64,000 nucleotides of DNA from NCBI GenBank assembly GCA_963739335.1, contig CAVUAC010000046.1, forward strand, positions 1 through 64,000, in the 5' to 3' direction. The stretch's first letter is position 1. The number at the start of each line of letters is the position of its first letter. The position numbers and the translations under genes were made by a program. The DNA is from UBA9647 sp963739335 (GTDB taxonomy: Bacteria; Bacteroidota; Ignavibacteria; UBA10030). Below are positions 37,000 to 46,895 of this stretch, in pieces. The notes under the pieces are model-generated. The model ran no database searches, was not told where the DNA came from, and worked only from the letters and a program-made list of their open reading frames with translations.

Positions 37000-37274
37000 T
37001 TGGACAGAAGGTGGTCGCACAGCGCTATGCATGGACGGACCATCGAAATCTGACTACAACACGCGCTTGAAAGACGACCTTGTCCTACCGTTCAATGGTA
37101 TTGGGAAGTGGAAATGATTGGGATTTTTGCTACCTTTTGCAGCGGAGTCACACCGAATCCACTGAACTCTTTTTCCCTCCAAGCCACGGGAACAGCGAGC
37201 CAGGGCAATCGTCAAATCAAATGGTCTATCCTGCACCATCAACCCAACGAGAAGGGGTCTCCCAGCGAATTTCT

Positions 37275-38762
37275 ATGAAACTCATCATTCTTCTGGTACC
37301 TATTGTTCTTTTGCTCTGTTTCCCCGTTGCCCTCTTCTGTCAGCAAGGGACGTACTACAACCCCCGCGATGATCAGTATAAGCTCCTCGGACTTAAGCGG
37401 GCGCTCGATGCATACAACATCACCAAAGGTGATCACGACCGGCTGAAGACTCTCTATGACAAAGGTCTCGCGTCCAAGGCAGAGCTTGACCGCTCCGAGA
37501 GCCAGTTCCGGGATGCCGAGGTGAACTACCAGCAGTCCTTCCTCGCGGTGATCTATGAGCGTCGCTACATTGCTATCCAGAAAGCGGTCAAATCGCAGCT
37601 TCCGAATGGACAGCGTCGCGTGCGGCTCACCCTCGCGAACATGACAAGCGGGACGAATGAGATCAAACGTCTCCTCAACATCGATGAAGGTCTGTACTCT
37701 CTTGTCCAACCCGACGTTATCACGGATATCTATGTAGCCCTGCTGAATGACCAGGGAGCGATCATCAGTCAACCGTATGAGATCAAGATTGAGACCCTGA
37801 AAGTCGGAGAGCCTCCGACGATTGAGTTCACACTGCTGCAGGATGTCGACATTGCGACGGTTCGTCTAGTCTACTCACAGAACCAGGACCAGAAGAAAAT
37901 TTATTTCCAGAAGGATGCTGCATCGAACCGCGTGGCCATCGTGGCACAGCAATTCAGCCAGGAGGCGCCGTTGGCCTCGACGGCAACCTATCGAATGAGG
38001 ATGGAGCTGTTTTCGAGTACAGAGAATACCTTCCGGCTCGAGGTTGCCAATCTTCCGCTTCAGCTCAATGTCTACTTTCAGGATCCGCAGACACAAGCCC
38101 GTTTGACGCAAGTTAAGTATACGGAAGGAGTCAACACCAAGGATGTATCTCTGAACGTTTTGTTGCCGGCTCGTGCAAACGAAGAGCTCAAGATTGATCA
38201 GCCGATCAAATTCTACGTTCTCGCCCTTCCGCAGGGAAGCGACATCCGCATCGATCGGGCAAAGATCATGACGGAAGACCAAGTGAGGAGGCTCAATGTG
38301 GGATATGCCCAGATGGAGCTGGTCCCACGCGGCATCGGGCAATTCCAGATCAGAGCGCAACAGCTCTATTATGAGATCAATCCGGATCAGACGGTGACCA
38401 TGACGCTTGACGTTGTGAACGAAGGATCTCGGTGGCTCGACAATGTCCGCATCGACGCCGATCTCCCGTTGAACTGGACCAAGGTCATCGAACCGAACAC
38501 CCTCGACCGCCTCGATCCTTCGGCAGAGAAGCGGATCAGCTTCACGTTTAAGCCCGTGCAGGATGTTGGTGTGGGGAAATACGACATCCGGATTCGCATC
38601 ACGGGCAGGTCGGATAATCAGCCCCTCGAAGCGGAGCCCAAGACCGTCACCATCCAGGTAACTGCAAAAGCAAGCGTTGTGGGAACGGCCGCGATTGTTC
38701 TTCTCATCGTCGGTCTCGTCATCGGAATTGTTGTATTTGGAATTCGACTAACAAAGCGTTAA
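37275..38762 (+). CDS. NEW3-domain membrane protein (COG1470-like)
   Basis: The 495-residue protein has a signal peptide (LIILLVPIVLLLCFPVALFCQ), a helical segment (about residues 35-100), several beta-sandwich modules and a C-terminal membrane anchor (AAIVLLIVGLVIGIVVFGIRLTKR). The module just before the anchor has LDVVNEGSRWLDNVRIDADLP and GKYDIRIRITG, typical of NPCBM-associated NEW3 domains. It is therefore likely anchored in the inner membrane with its bulk in the periplasm. It is followed by an ABC ATPase gene after 26 bases and by two permease genes, so it probably belongs to that exporter. The open frame reaches back to 37080, but the signal peptide supports 37275. Confidence 0.78.
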   Translation: MKLIILLVPIVLLLCFPVALFCQQGTYYNPRDDQYKLLGLKRALDAYNITKGDHDRLKTLYDKGLASKAELDRSESQFRDAEVNYQQSFLAVIYERRYIAIQKAVKSQLPNGQRRVRLTLANMTSGTNEIKRLLNIDEGLYSLVQPDVITDIYVALLNDQGAIISQPYEIKIETLKVGEPPTIEFTLLQDVDIATVRLVYSQNQDQKKIYFQKDAASNRVAIVAQQFSQEAPLASTATYRMRMELFSSTENTFRLEVANLPLQLNVYFQDPQTQARLTQVKYTEGVNTKDVSLNVLLPARANEELKIDQPIKFYVLALPQGSDIRIDRAKIMTEDQVRRLNVGYAQMELVPRGIGQFQIRAQQLYYEINPDQTVTMTLDVVNEGSRWLDNVRIDADLPLNWTKVIEPNTLDRLDPSAEKRISFTFKPVQDVGVGKYDIRIRITGRSDNQPLEAEPKTVTIQVTAKASVVGTAAIVLLIVGLVIGIVVFGIRLTKR

Positions 38763-38788
38763 TCAGAATCTACATACGAGGATCGTTT

Positions 38789-39523
38789 ATGGATCAGAAC
38801 CCCATTTTGGAGGCCCAGAAACTCACCAAAGTCTATGAGGATGGACTCTGCGCTCTCGACCACGTTTCGTTCACCGTTAAGCCAGGCGAGATTTTCTGTT
38901 TGCTTGGCGACAACGGCGCAGGCAAGACGACGGCGATCAATCTCTTTCTCGGTTTTCTTGAGCCGACAGAGGGGACGCCCGTCATCAACGGGATCGACGT
39001 CACCAAAGACCCGCTTGCCGCGAAGCAGTACGTTGCCTATCTGTCTGACATCGTGATGCTGTACCCAAACTTCACGGCGCGCCAGAACCTTGATTTCTTT
39101 GCCCGCCTTGGCGGGAGAAAGAACCTCACGAAGGAGGATTACTACAACGTCTTCCGGCAAGTGGGGCTCCAGGAGAAGGCTTTCGAGCAGAAGCTCAAAG
39201 GCTTCTCCAAAGGGATGCGGCAGAAGGTGGGTCTTGCGATCGCGATCGTCAAGGAAGCGCCGGCGATCATTCTTGACGAGCCCACCAGCGGCCTGGATCC
39301 GAAAGCTGCGAACGAATTTCTTGCCATCCTTCACCAGCTTCGTGCTCAGGGCCGGGCGATTTTGATCAGCACGCACGATATCTTCCGTGCAAAAGAGATC
39401 TCCGATACGGTGGGGATCATGAGCGAGGGAAAACTGCTTGCGATCAAGACGAAGGCAGAATTGGAACACGAAAATCTTGAACGACTGTATCTGGATTACA
39501 TCCAGGGCAAAGTAGCCGCTTGA
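38789..39523 (+). CDS. ABC transporter ATP-binding protein
   Basis: The 244-residue ATPase has Walker A GDNGAGKTTAI, a Q-loop region, the signature FSKGMRQKV, Walker B AIILDEPTSGLD and the H-loop STHD. The sequence is in the ABC-2 exporter class (CcmA/YadG-like). It is the only ATPase in the cluster and should serve the two downstream permeases. Confidence 0.95.
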   Translation: MDQNPILEAQKLTKVYEDGLCALDHVSFTVKPGEIFCLLGDNGAGKTTAINLFLGFLEPTEGTPVINGIDVTKDPLAAKQYVAYLSDIVMLYPNFTARQNLDFFARLGGRKNLTKEDYYNVFRQVGLQEKAFEQKLKGFSKGMRQKVGLAIAIVKEAPAIILDEPTSGLDPKAANEFLAILHQLRAQGRAILISTHDIFRAKEISDTVGIMSEGKLLAIKTKAELEHENLERLYLDYIQGKVAA

Positions 39524-39578
39524 TGATCGGCGGGGGTTTCCTCGTCACAAGCCATTCCAAAATCATGAAGGCACGACC

Positions 39579-41003
39579 ATGCTGAAGATCCTTCTTGAAA
39601 AAGAACTTCGGGACATCATCTATTCGACAAAATTTGCCATCACCTTTGCGGCGGCCGCGGTGTTGGTGATTCTCAGTTTCTATGTGGGGACGCGCAATTA
39701 TCACGAAAGCATGCGCGAATATGAGGCAGCGCGGACTGCCGATGCGGTGAATGTCTCGTCACTGAACGACTGGATGCAGGTTTCCCATCGGGTATTTCGG
39801 AAGCCGCAGGCGTTGGAGGTTCTCGTCAACGGCGTGACGAATGACGTCGGGCGGACGACGGATATGCGCACGTCGGGGGAGCTGAACCTGATCAATAGCC
39901 GGTTCAGTGCCGATCCCCTGTTTGCTGTGTTCAGATTCCTTGACCTCAATTTTGTCGTCATTATCGTTTTCAGCCTCTTCGCCATCCTGTTTGGGTACGA
40001 TGCCATCAACGGAGAGAAGGAAGCTGGGACGCTCAAGCTTGTCTTCGCAAACAGAGTTTCGCGTGCGAGCTTCATTCTGAGCAAACTGCTTGGAAGTGTA
40101 CTCGCGCTGGGTGTTCCGCTTCTCATTCCGCTGTTAATCGGGTGCCTGCTGCTTCTGGGATTTGGAGTCCCGATGAGCGGCGCCGAGTGGGTGCGGCTGG
40201 GATTTATCATGCTTGCCGGCCTCCTGTGCTTTGGCGTCTTTCTCACCTTGAGCATCATGATCTCGGCGATGGTAAGCCGCTCGAGTGTTTCGTTTCTGCT
40301 ATCGCTGGTCGTCTGGATCTTTTCCGTCCTCATCATTCCCAAGGGGAGCGTCTTGCTTGCGTCGCATGTGGCGACTGTGCCGAGCATGGATGTGATCGAA
40401 TCGCAGAAGAGGAAGTTCAGCACCGAACAGATGACGCGCAGAATGAAAGAGATGCAGCAATGGTTCAGCACGCGTGCGATGTCCAATGATACAGGTATGG
40501 TTGCGGCATTTGGAGCTTTTCAGGATAGCGTGATGAAGGCATATGAGCAGGAACGGGCGGACTTCTACGGCCGGTTGAATGAAGATTGGCGTAACAAGAA
40601 GGATTGGCAGGAGCAATGGGCATTTGGTCTCTCTCGGATTGCTCCAACCGCGATATTTCAGATCGCTGCGATGAGCCTCGCTGGGACCGACGTGGAGATG
40701 AAGCTCCGATATCAACAGGAGCTGAACCGATACCAGGATGGCTATGCGAAATTCATAAAGTCCAAAACAGGAACGATGGCCGACTATATGCGCGTCGTGA
40801 TCAAACGATACAGCGGGACTGAATCTGAGACAGAAAAAAAGAAAACGCTCAATCCCACGGAGATTCCTGAGTTTCTTGAGCAGCCACGGGGACTGGGAAG
40901 CACCATTTCTGCGTCATTATTCGATGTGGGTTTGCTTGTTGTGCTGAATGCCCTCTTCTTTGGGGGTGCGTTCTTTTCATTCCTGAAGTTTGATTTGCGA
41001 TGA
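39579..41003 (+). CDS. ABC-2 type permease (first paralogue)
   Basis: The 474-residue protein has an N-terminal membrane segment after LLEKELRDIIYSTKF, a large periplasmic loop, four membrane segments around NGEKEAGTLKLVFANRVSRA, a second large loop (about residues 265-420) and a final segment (VGLLVVLNALFFGGAFFSFL). This is the DUF3526/ABC-2 layout with extended extracytoplasmic loops. It is clearly paralogous to the following permease (shared NGEKE-GTLKLVFANRVS), so the pair likely forms a heterodimer. Confidence 0.85.
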   Translation: MLKILLEKELRDIIYSTKFAITFAAAAVLVILSFYVGTRNYHESMREYEAARTADAVNVSSLNDWMQVSHRVFRKPQALEVLVNGVTNDVGRTTDMRTSGELNLINSRFSADPLFAVFRFLDLNFVVIIVFSLFAILFGYDAINGEKEAGTLKLVFANRVSRASFILSKLLGSVLALGVPLLIPLLIGCLLLLGFGVPMSGAEWVRLGFIMLAGLLCFGVFLTLSIMISAMVSRSSVSFLLSLVVWIFSVLIIPKGSVLLASHVATVPSMDVIESQKRKFSTEQMTRRMKEMQQWFSTRAMSNDTGMVAAFGAFQDSVMKAYEQERADFYGRLNEDWRNKKDWQEQWAFGLSRIAPTAIFQIAAMSLAGTDVEMKLRYQQELNRYQDGYAKFIKSKTGTMADYMRVVIKRYSGTESETEKKKTLNPTEIPEFLEQPRGLGSTISASLFDVGLLVVLNALFFGGAFFSFLKFDLR

Positions 41004-41022
41004 TATCGACAGGAAAGGAAAA

Positions 41023-41129
41023 CCACAAAGCCACAAGGAATGATAGCAAGCCCTTTCGAAGTGAGAGGATTCGCTGCAAGCTCAGTACTTTGATTCGTTC
41101 GGGTCCTTCGTGGTTCGTTTCTTCTTTGG
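41023..41129. repeat. Inverted-repeat element, empty copy inside ABC operon
   Basis: The left arm at 41023-41038 reads CCACAAAGCCACAAGG. The right arm at 41105-41129, on the minus strand, reads CCAAAGAAGAAACGAACC then ACGAAGG. The arms resemble those around the GxxExxY gene (4993-5444). The 66 bases between them hold no gene. It lies between the two permease genes, widening a gap that is otherwise short in this operon. Confidence 0.55.
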
Positions 41130-41157
41130 TATGATTTTGAGATAGGGGAAAAACTCT

Positions 41158-42603
41158 ATGTGGAAAACGATTGCTGAGAAAGAACTGCGGGATCATCTGC
41201 AGAGCACACGCTTCCTCGTTGCGGCGAGTGTCAGCACCATCCTCATTGTCATGAGCGTCTGGTTGGGCATTACGCACTACAAAGTGAGAGTCGCGCAATA
41301 TGAGCAAGGCGTTCAGATGATGCTGGATCTAGCCTCGCAGCAAACCAACTGGAATATGGTCACCGCCGCTGCCTGGCGGCATCCGGATCCCATGGAGATC
41401 TTCTCCAACGGCGTGAACAGCGACATCGGACGGTACTCAGACATCGGGTCGTTTCGCAATGTCCGACTTGTTCGGAGCGAGTATTCCGACGATCCCATGC
41501 TCGCCACATTCCAGTTCCTCGACCCGACGTTTGTAGTGCTTATCGTGCTCAGCCTCATCGCGATCCTCTTCACCTACAATGCAGTGAACGGCGAGAAGGA
41601 GAGCGGTACCCTCAAACTAGTTTTCGCCAACAGAGTCTCGAAGGCCGAGTATATTCTGGGGAAACTCATTGGGAGTTGGCTGGCCATCCTCGCGCCCGTT
41701 CTGATCTCGTTCCTTCTTGGGGCGCTACTGCTCATTCTCCTCGGCATTGGTTTCAGCTCATCGGACTGGGGGCGCTACGCGTTCTTTGTCCTGACAACCG
41801 TTCTCTATGCGACGTGCTTCATGCTCATGGGGGTCTTCGTGTCGGCCCTGACTCACCGTTCGAGCGTTTCATTCCTCGTCCTGCTTGTCATATGGATTTG
41901 TGCCGTGCTCATCGTGCCGAAAGCAGCAACGATGCTTGCCGGACAGGCCATGCCCGTTGCGACGACCGATGAAATCGAAAGCAGGCTTGCGAGCTACACC
42001 ACCCAGTCGTGGTCCGATTTCTCCCAGGACATGATGAAGCGGTCTCGCGAACGATTCAAGGATGCCAAAGACATGAAGCCCGAGGATCGCCAACAAGCGT
42101 TCGCGGATTTCCAGAAGGACAGTGAGACGAAACGGAAAGAGATGGAGCAGAAAATCACCGACTATAGCTCTCGGTTGTATGAAGACTATTACAATCAGAA
42201 GAGCCGTCAAGAACTTCTCGCTTTTTCTCTCGCGAAGATATCCCCCGCCTCTCAATTTCAGCTTGCGACCATGAAGCTTGCGGGCACTGATCTGGCGTTG
42301 AAAAAGCGATACGAAGACGCAATGAAGGAGTATAAGGCTCAGTATGGAAACTATGTGTCCCAGAAGGGAGGAGGAATGTTCTCCGTCCGGATTTCGTCCG
42401 GCCGCGGATCGAGCTCTGGTTCCATGACAGGACCGGCGGACTCAAAGGTCAATATCTCCGAGATGCCGAAATTCAAAGACCCGCAATACTCCTTTGGCAC
42501 ATCAGTAGCCGGCTCTCTTTTCGATCTGGGCCTGTTGTCACTCTTCAATATTCTTGCTTTCGTCGGCGCCTTTGTAGCGTTCCTTCGATATGATATGAGA
42601 TAG
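41158..42603 (+). CDS. ABC-2 type permease (second paralogue)
   Basis: The 481-residue protein mirrors the preceding one: AEKELRDHLQSTRFL, first membrane segment, periplasmic loop, FLDPTFVVLIVLSLIAILF, NGEKESGTLKLVFANRVSKA, then membrane segments, a second extracytoplasmic loop and a final helix (LGLLSLFNILAFVGAFVAFL). The second loop has a glycine/serine-rich stretch (about residues 405-425) not present in the paralogue. With the ATPase and the NEW3 protein it forms a four-gene exporter-like unit of unknown substrate. Confidence 0.85.
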   Translation: MWKTIAEKELRDHLQSTRFLVAASVSTILIVMSVWLGITHYKVRVAQYEQGVQMMLDLASQQTNWNMVTAAAWRHPDPMEIFSNGVNSDIGRYSDIGSFRNVRLVRSEYSDDPMLATFQFLDPTFVVLIVLSLIAILFTYNAVNGEKESGTLKLVFANRVSKAEYILGKLIGSWLAILAPVLISFLLGALLLILLGIGFSSSDWGRYAFFVLTTVLYATCFMLMGVFVSALTHRSSVSFLVLLVIWICAVLIVPKAATMLAGQAMPVATTDEIESRLASYTTQSWSDFSQDMMKRSRERFKDAKDMKPEDRQQAFADFQKDSETKRKEMEQKITDYSSRLYEDYYNQKSRQELLAFSLAKISPASQFQLATMKLAGTDLALKKRYEDAMKEYKAQYGNYVSQKGGGMFSVRISSGRGSSSGSMTGPADSKVNISEMPKFKDPQYSFGTSVAGSLFDLGLLSLFNILAFVGAFVAFLRYDMR

Positions 42604-42642
42604 AATCTGCACGCTCTGGTGCTTCCAGCGTTCGCCAAAACA

Positions 42643-42673
42643 AAAAACCCCTGCTCGGGCAGGGGTTTTTTGT
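42643..42673. terminator. Bidirectional terminator between ABC permease and SGNH genes
   Basis: AAAACCCCTGC and GCAGGGGTTTT form an 11-bp stem with a TCGG loop, with T-rich ends on both strands. It separates two convergent genes. Confidence 0.9.
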
Positions 42674-42695
42674 TATCGGTCAATTGGTTGAGCCT

Positions 42696-43390
42696 TCAAG
42701 AGTCTCTCAAGAATTTCAGCAACTCAGTGGCTACGAGCCGGTTACCTTCGTCGTTCAAGTGAACGCCATCGATGGTGAGAATACCCTTTTCTTTCTTGTC
42801 AGAGTTATGCTCGAGAAGGTACGTGTTGAATACCTTATGGAGGTCACACAGACGTACGCTGAATCTTTCGCGACTTTTCTGCTGATCGCGCAGTACTCAT
42901 TCAGCATCGGGTTCTGTCCGTACGTTGAATCGGGTATTTCACCGATCACGCTTGGCGTGCAGAGAATGACTTCGGCGCCGGAATACTGAATCCTTGCAAC
43001 AACCTCTCGCAGTCCGCTCTCGTATTGCTCTTTTGTGGATCCCTGAAGGTTCTTCAAAGCCCAATGCCACACATCGTTGATGCCGATGTAGATGGCGACG
43101 ATGTTAGGTTTTTTTTGGATGACATCGGGTCCAAGCCGTTTCTGCAGGTCGGTAACCTTGTTGCCGCTGACTCCTGCGCCGATGATCTGGATGCCGAGGT
43201 CTGGGAAACGGGCATCAAGTTCCTCCCGTACGAGCGTCACATACCCTTTGGATTTCACGCCAAGTTCGGTGATTGAGTCGCCGAGAAAAACAATGCATTC
43301 GCCTTTCCTCAGAGTTAATCTCTGACTGACACAGCCTGCAAGCAAAGCAGTTACTGCAAGAAACAAGAAGAATCTTCGGGCGGATGTCAT
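42696..43390 (-). pseudogene. SGNH/GDSL-type hydrolase lipoprotein, frameshifted
   Basis: The N-terminal frame has a lipoprotein signal (LFLAVTALLAGC), block I with the nucleophile in FLGDSITELG, block II GAGVSGNKV and block III IGINDVWHW. It runs out of frame after KDSAYVC. The other frame continues DLHKVFNTYLLEHNSDKKEKG and has the catalytic block V DGVHLNDEGN, ending at 42696. The break is at about 42845-42858 in a GTGTG run. Joined, the protein has about 230 residues, normal for a secreted esterase of this superfamily. Confidence 0.85.
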
Positions 43391-43548
43391 GTGGTTCTCC
43401 CGTTGAGGCTGTTTTAAGAGCGTTGGGGTCTAGGCGGCGCCTACGCTCTGGAGAGCAGGAAGCGAATTGCGATCCTATGCAAAGTAGAGATTCTTTCCGT
43501 GAATCTCAACGCGATGACACAAACAGGTGATGTGGGAAGAAAGGGGCA

Positions 43549-44352
43549 CTATCGACTTGTTGGTTGCACAATGTCCCCAACTCTGAGAATCCCCTGACTC
43601 TTGTGCACGAGGTTCTGGCCAAACAGAATTTTGCCGCCAAATGCACGGTACGACTCAAGCGTGTAGATCGGCTCTCTCCCGCGTTCTCCGGTGTCCTGAT
43701 CAACCATCGGTACCGAACAGCGGGAACATGGTTTCGCTACGCGAAGAGTTATGGCGCCGACGCGCAATGTTTGCCAGGTGTCCTCTTCATGCGGGGAACA
43801 TCCTTCCACGACGATATTTGGCCGGAAGCGGTTCATCGGAACGGGCTCGGCGAGTCGCCTGTTCAGTTCATCGAGCGAAGCTTGGGAGATCAAGAGAAGA
43901 GGGAATGCATCTGCAAAACTAACGGGCGCTTGTTCGGGGGCGTACACCGGGTTCGCGAAACGGTCAGCCTGAGCTGGCATTTGCACGAGCCTGCATGGAC
44001 GACCGAGCATCTTCGTGATCCAGGAAGCAGCCTCTTCGCCAACGTCATGAGCATCAAGGGAATCCTCCCACACCTGGACCCGCATCAGATCCTGAGATTG
44101 CAGGATAAGCGGGACCAGAAGATCTGGCATCCCCTCGGTCGAGACTTTCAGAGAGGCAATGTCAATCTCGACTCGGATGAGTGCCATCCGCGGAATCTTG
44201 CGCTGGGTGAGGAAGTGTCCTCGCTTATCCACAACCATCCAGCGGCGATCATGCTGAAGTCCGCGCTCGTCAAGGCGAGCAGAGGCTAGAGAAATTCCTC
44301 TTGCAGACTTGATTGGGTAGATGTGTAGCTGGCTGATGCGGATCGGCGGCAT
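43549..44352 (-). CDS. MOSC-domain protein (YcbX-like)
   Basis: The 267-residue protein has an N-terminal MOSC-N beta-barrel (ISQLHIYPIKSARGISLASA, HDRRWMVVDKRGHFLTQRK) and a C-terminal MOSC domain with RFRPNIVVEG, KPCSRCSVPMVDQDTG and the conserved cysteine. Such proteins bind a molybdenum cofactor sulfide and reduce N-hydroxylated compounds (YcbX) or act as mARC-like enzymes. It lies in an accessory block on the minus strand, 6 bases after the ankyrin gene's neighbour boundary. The spacer 43391-43548 holds no gene. Confidence 0.9.
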   Translation of the reverse strand: MPPIRISQLHIYPIKSARGISLASARLDERGLQHDRRWMVVDKRGHFLTQRKIPRMALIRVEIDIASLKVSTEGMPDLLVPLILQSQDLMRVQVWEDSLDAHDVGEEAASWITKMLGRPCRLVQMPAQADRFANPVYAPEQAPVSFADAFPLLLISQASLDELNRRLAEPVPMNRFRPNIVVEGCSPHEEDTWQTLRVGAITLRVAKPCSRCSVPMVDQDTGERGREPIYTLESYRAFGGKILFGQNLVHKSQGILRVGDIVQPTSR

Positions 44353-44358
44353 GAAAAG

Positions 44359-45018
44359 CTAGCTCGGCTTCAGGAGTGCGGCAGCAGTCGAGTGTCCCCT
44401 CTCGAGAGCAAGATCGTAGGGGGTCTTTCCGCCAATGTCCTTGACAGACGTATCAACCGCATGCGCAAGGAGATTTCGAACGATACCATCCAGTCCGTTC
44501 GCTGCTGCGTAGTGCAGCGGTGTGTATCCATGCGACTGCCGGACGTTCAGGTTTGCGCCCGCACCGATCAGAAGTTGCGCAACGGCGGAGTTGTGGGGGT
44601 TTGCAAGAGCTGAATGCAGGGGTGTCACGCGCTGATCGTTCGTTGAGACGGCGTTGATGTCAGCACCCTTGGCCAGCAGAAAGTGCACGATGTTGATCCG
44701 GCCGAAGAAAACGGCAAGGTGCAGCGGTGTCCATCCATCGGAAGAGTACGAGTTGATCGTGCCCGGGTCTTTGTGCAGGAGCTGTTCGACTCTGTCCTGG
44801 TTCCCCGTCGCTGCTGCTTCGAACAGATCGAGCCTGGCACCGCGGTCGATCAGCAGCTTCGCGATCTCGTTTTTTCCGGCATAGGTAGCCGTGAGAACAG
44901 CAGAGAGACCCGATTCGTTCTTCGCGTTCAGCAGGGCGGGCTCCGCGGAGAGAAGCTCCCGGATCAGATCAACGTGACCTGATTGGATGGCGGAAAAGAA
45001 CTCCTGCGTTGTGGGCAT
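44359..45018 (-). CDS. Ankyrin-repeat protein
   Basis: The 219-residue protein consists of about six ankyrin repeats. Clear examples are DGWTPLHLAVFFGRINIVHFLL, HGYTPLHYAAANGLDGIVRNLL and GKTPYDLALERGHSTAAALL. There is no signal peptide, so it is likely a cytoplasmic binding protein. The methionine at 45018 (MPTTQEFF) gives a clean N-terminal repeat; the frame extends to 45120 without plausible coding. Confidence 0.88.
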   Translation of the reverse strand: MPTTQEFFSAIQSGHVDLIRELLSAEPALLNAKNESGLSAVLTATYAGKNEIAKLLIDRGARLDLFEAAATGNQDRVEQLLHKDPGTINSYSSDGWTPLHLAVFFGRINIVHFLLAKGADINAVSTNDQRVTPLHSALANPHNSAVAQLLIGAGANLNVRQSHGYTPLHYAAANGLDGIVRNLLAHAVDTSVKDIGGKTPYDLALERGHSTAAALLKPS

Positions 45019-45038
45019 GTGCGCCTCGGATCCAGAAT

Positions 45039-46210
45039 TCACGAAGAAGACTGTTTGCCAAACGTCAATTGCAGGTGAATGATCTCCGGCGTGTTGCCAA
45101 GGCGAACCGGCGGTCCCCACGTACCAACGCCGCTCGAAACGTAAATATGCGTCTCGCCTTTTTTCATGTACCCCCAGCTTACTTCATAGATGGCGTCGGT
45201 GATCCACCCGAAGGGCCAAATCTGTCCGTGATGCGTGTGGCCGGAAAGCTGCAAATCAGCGCCCTGGTCGACGGCTTCGTGGAGGCCGATCGGTTGATGA
45301 TCCATGAGGATGATCGGATAACGTTTGTCGACGTTTGCCATGAGCTCTGCTAACGGCTTTCGTTTCCTACCGGAAAACTGTGAGATGCTTCTGTCTTCTC
45401 TTCCGATGAGGGAGATACCACCATTGACCGTCACCACCTCATCCCGAAGAACCCTGATGCCGTGATCCGTCAGATACTTGCAGGCTTCCTCAACTCCTCC
45501 AATGTACTCATGGTTTCCCGTAACGGCAAAGACGCCGTATTTCGCTTTGATGGTGCGCAGCGTCTCACCGAGGTTCTGCTTGATGACCGGCGCAAGATCT
45601 TCATCGACAATATCACCCGGGAACAGCACGAGGTCAGCGTGAATGCCGTTGATCTTGTCGACGATATCATTGAGTCGGCCGTTGCCGATGATTGTCCCAA
45701 GATGGATGTCGGATGCGACAGCGATATCGAGCCTCTGCAATGAATCGGCTTCTTTTGAAATATGCAGCTGGAGCGTCCTGATGCGTGGGTTGCGGGCATT
45801 GAAATATCCAACGACAAGGGCAACCGCCACGAGAGAGCACAGTCCGATGGCGATGATTTCTTTTGTCCCGCGATGTTATTGGTAATGAAGGACGGAAAAA
45901 ACGGGATGATGTAGTTGAACAATCGTAGGATATCGATGAAGAGAGCTGTCAATGCAAAATACGCGAACGCTGCAAACCAGAAGCTGCCCACCCAGACAAC
46001 TGCAGTGCTGAAGGGAGTGATTGCGGCGCGTTCCAGAAATCGCCCAGCAATGAAAGAGAGGGCGACAACCCAGAAAACGACAGCATAGGGCGTGCGAATG
46101 GGCGAATCGGATGGTATTGCCTGCCAGCCCCGGAGGAAAACGTAGTAGTTGATCAAGCCGTAAAGGAGAAAAAAGACTGTGAAGAAAATGATGAAGTTCA
46201 GTCGGTTCAT
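45039..46210 (-). pseudogene. Membrane metallophosphoesterase (YkuE-like), frameshifted
   Basis: The first frame (from 46210) gives four membrane segments (FIIFFTVFFLLYGLINYYVF onward) to FPSFITNN. The second continues TKEIIAIGLCSLVAVALVVGY and carries the calcineurin-like motifs: VASDIHLG, FPGDIVDE, TGNHEYIGG, MDHQP and SGHTHHGQ. One extra base near 45865-45875 explains the break. The layout (N-terminal membrane domain, C-terminal phosphoesterase) is that of YkuE/YaeI-type enzymes thought to act on membrane phospholipid-like substrates. Confidence 0.85.
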
Positions 46211-46260
46211 AGCGTATTCGCGTCAGGCAAGAATGCAGAGTGTGCTTGCTTGTGGTCCTT

Positions 46261-46756
46261 TCATTTCGAGAGTCGTTTGAGAAGTTGGATCTGTCCTGCA
46301 TGGTACAGAATCATGCGAGGCGATTCCGGTCAGAACAAAAGCATTGTCGAATTTGCTCCCGGCAGGAACAACGCTGAGGTCGGCAAGGCTGAGCTGCGCG
46401 ATGGTCTTCCTCAACGCGGCGTGGCATGACTCAAGGAGCTCAACATCCTGGCGCCATTCTTTCTCCGTGAGCTTGTCCGGGCAATGGAACCAATTGCTCC
46501 CTTTGACCGGAAACGAGCCCTTCTTTTCTCCAAGGATCCGCCGTCGGACGATATACTTCCAATAGGCGCAGTGAAGGACAATTTCCGCAATGTTGTGCCT
46601 GCCGGATGCTGGGTGCCAGGCGGCCTGGCGGGCGGTCAGGCCTCGAATGGAGCCGCGGAGATTTGTCCCGTGCCATGATTTCTTGTCGTAGGCCTGGTCG
46701 ATCAACTGCAGCACCAAGGTAATGAATGGGGTTGAAGATCTGCTCTGTCGCTTCAT
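46261..46756 (-). pseudogene. DinB-family protein, frameshifted near the C-terminus
   Basis: The protein is a DinB-like four-helix bundle of about 165 residues. It has HNIAEIVLHCAYWKYIVRRR in helix 2 and an intact first part up to TGIASHD. There the frame shifts, and the correct end LYHAGQIQLLKRLSK lies in the next frame, supplying the last metal-ligand histidine. One extra T at about 46308-46312 explains this. DinB proteins include bacillithiol and mycothiol transferases and metal-dependent hydrolases; the exact role is unknown. Confidence 0.8.
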
Positions 46757-46895
46757 TGTTCTCATCCTCACTCTCAATCGTTTCTGTAACCTCGAAATGG
46801 AGACGACACTGCCTCCTCGGGTGTCGCACACCCGCTTGCCATGCTGTATCTTACCTTGTGGTGACGTGTCCCTCGGTCCTGTCGAACAGAGAGGA

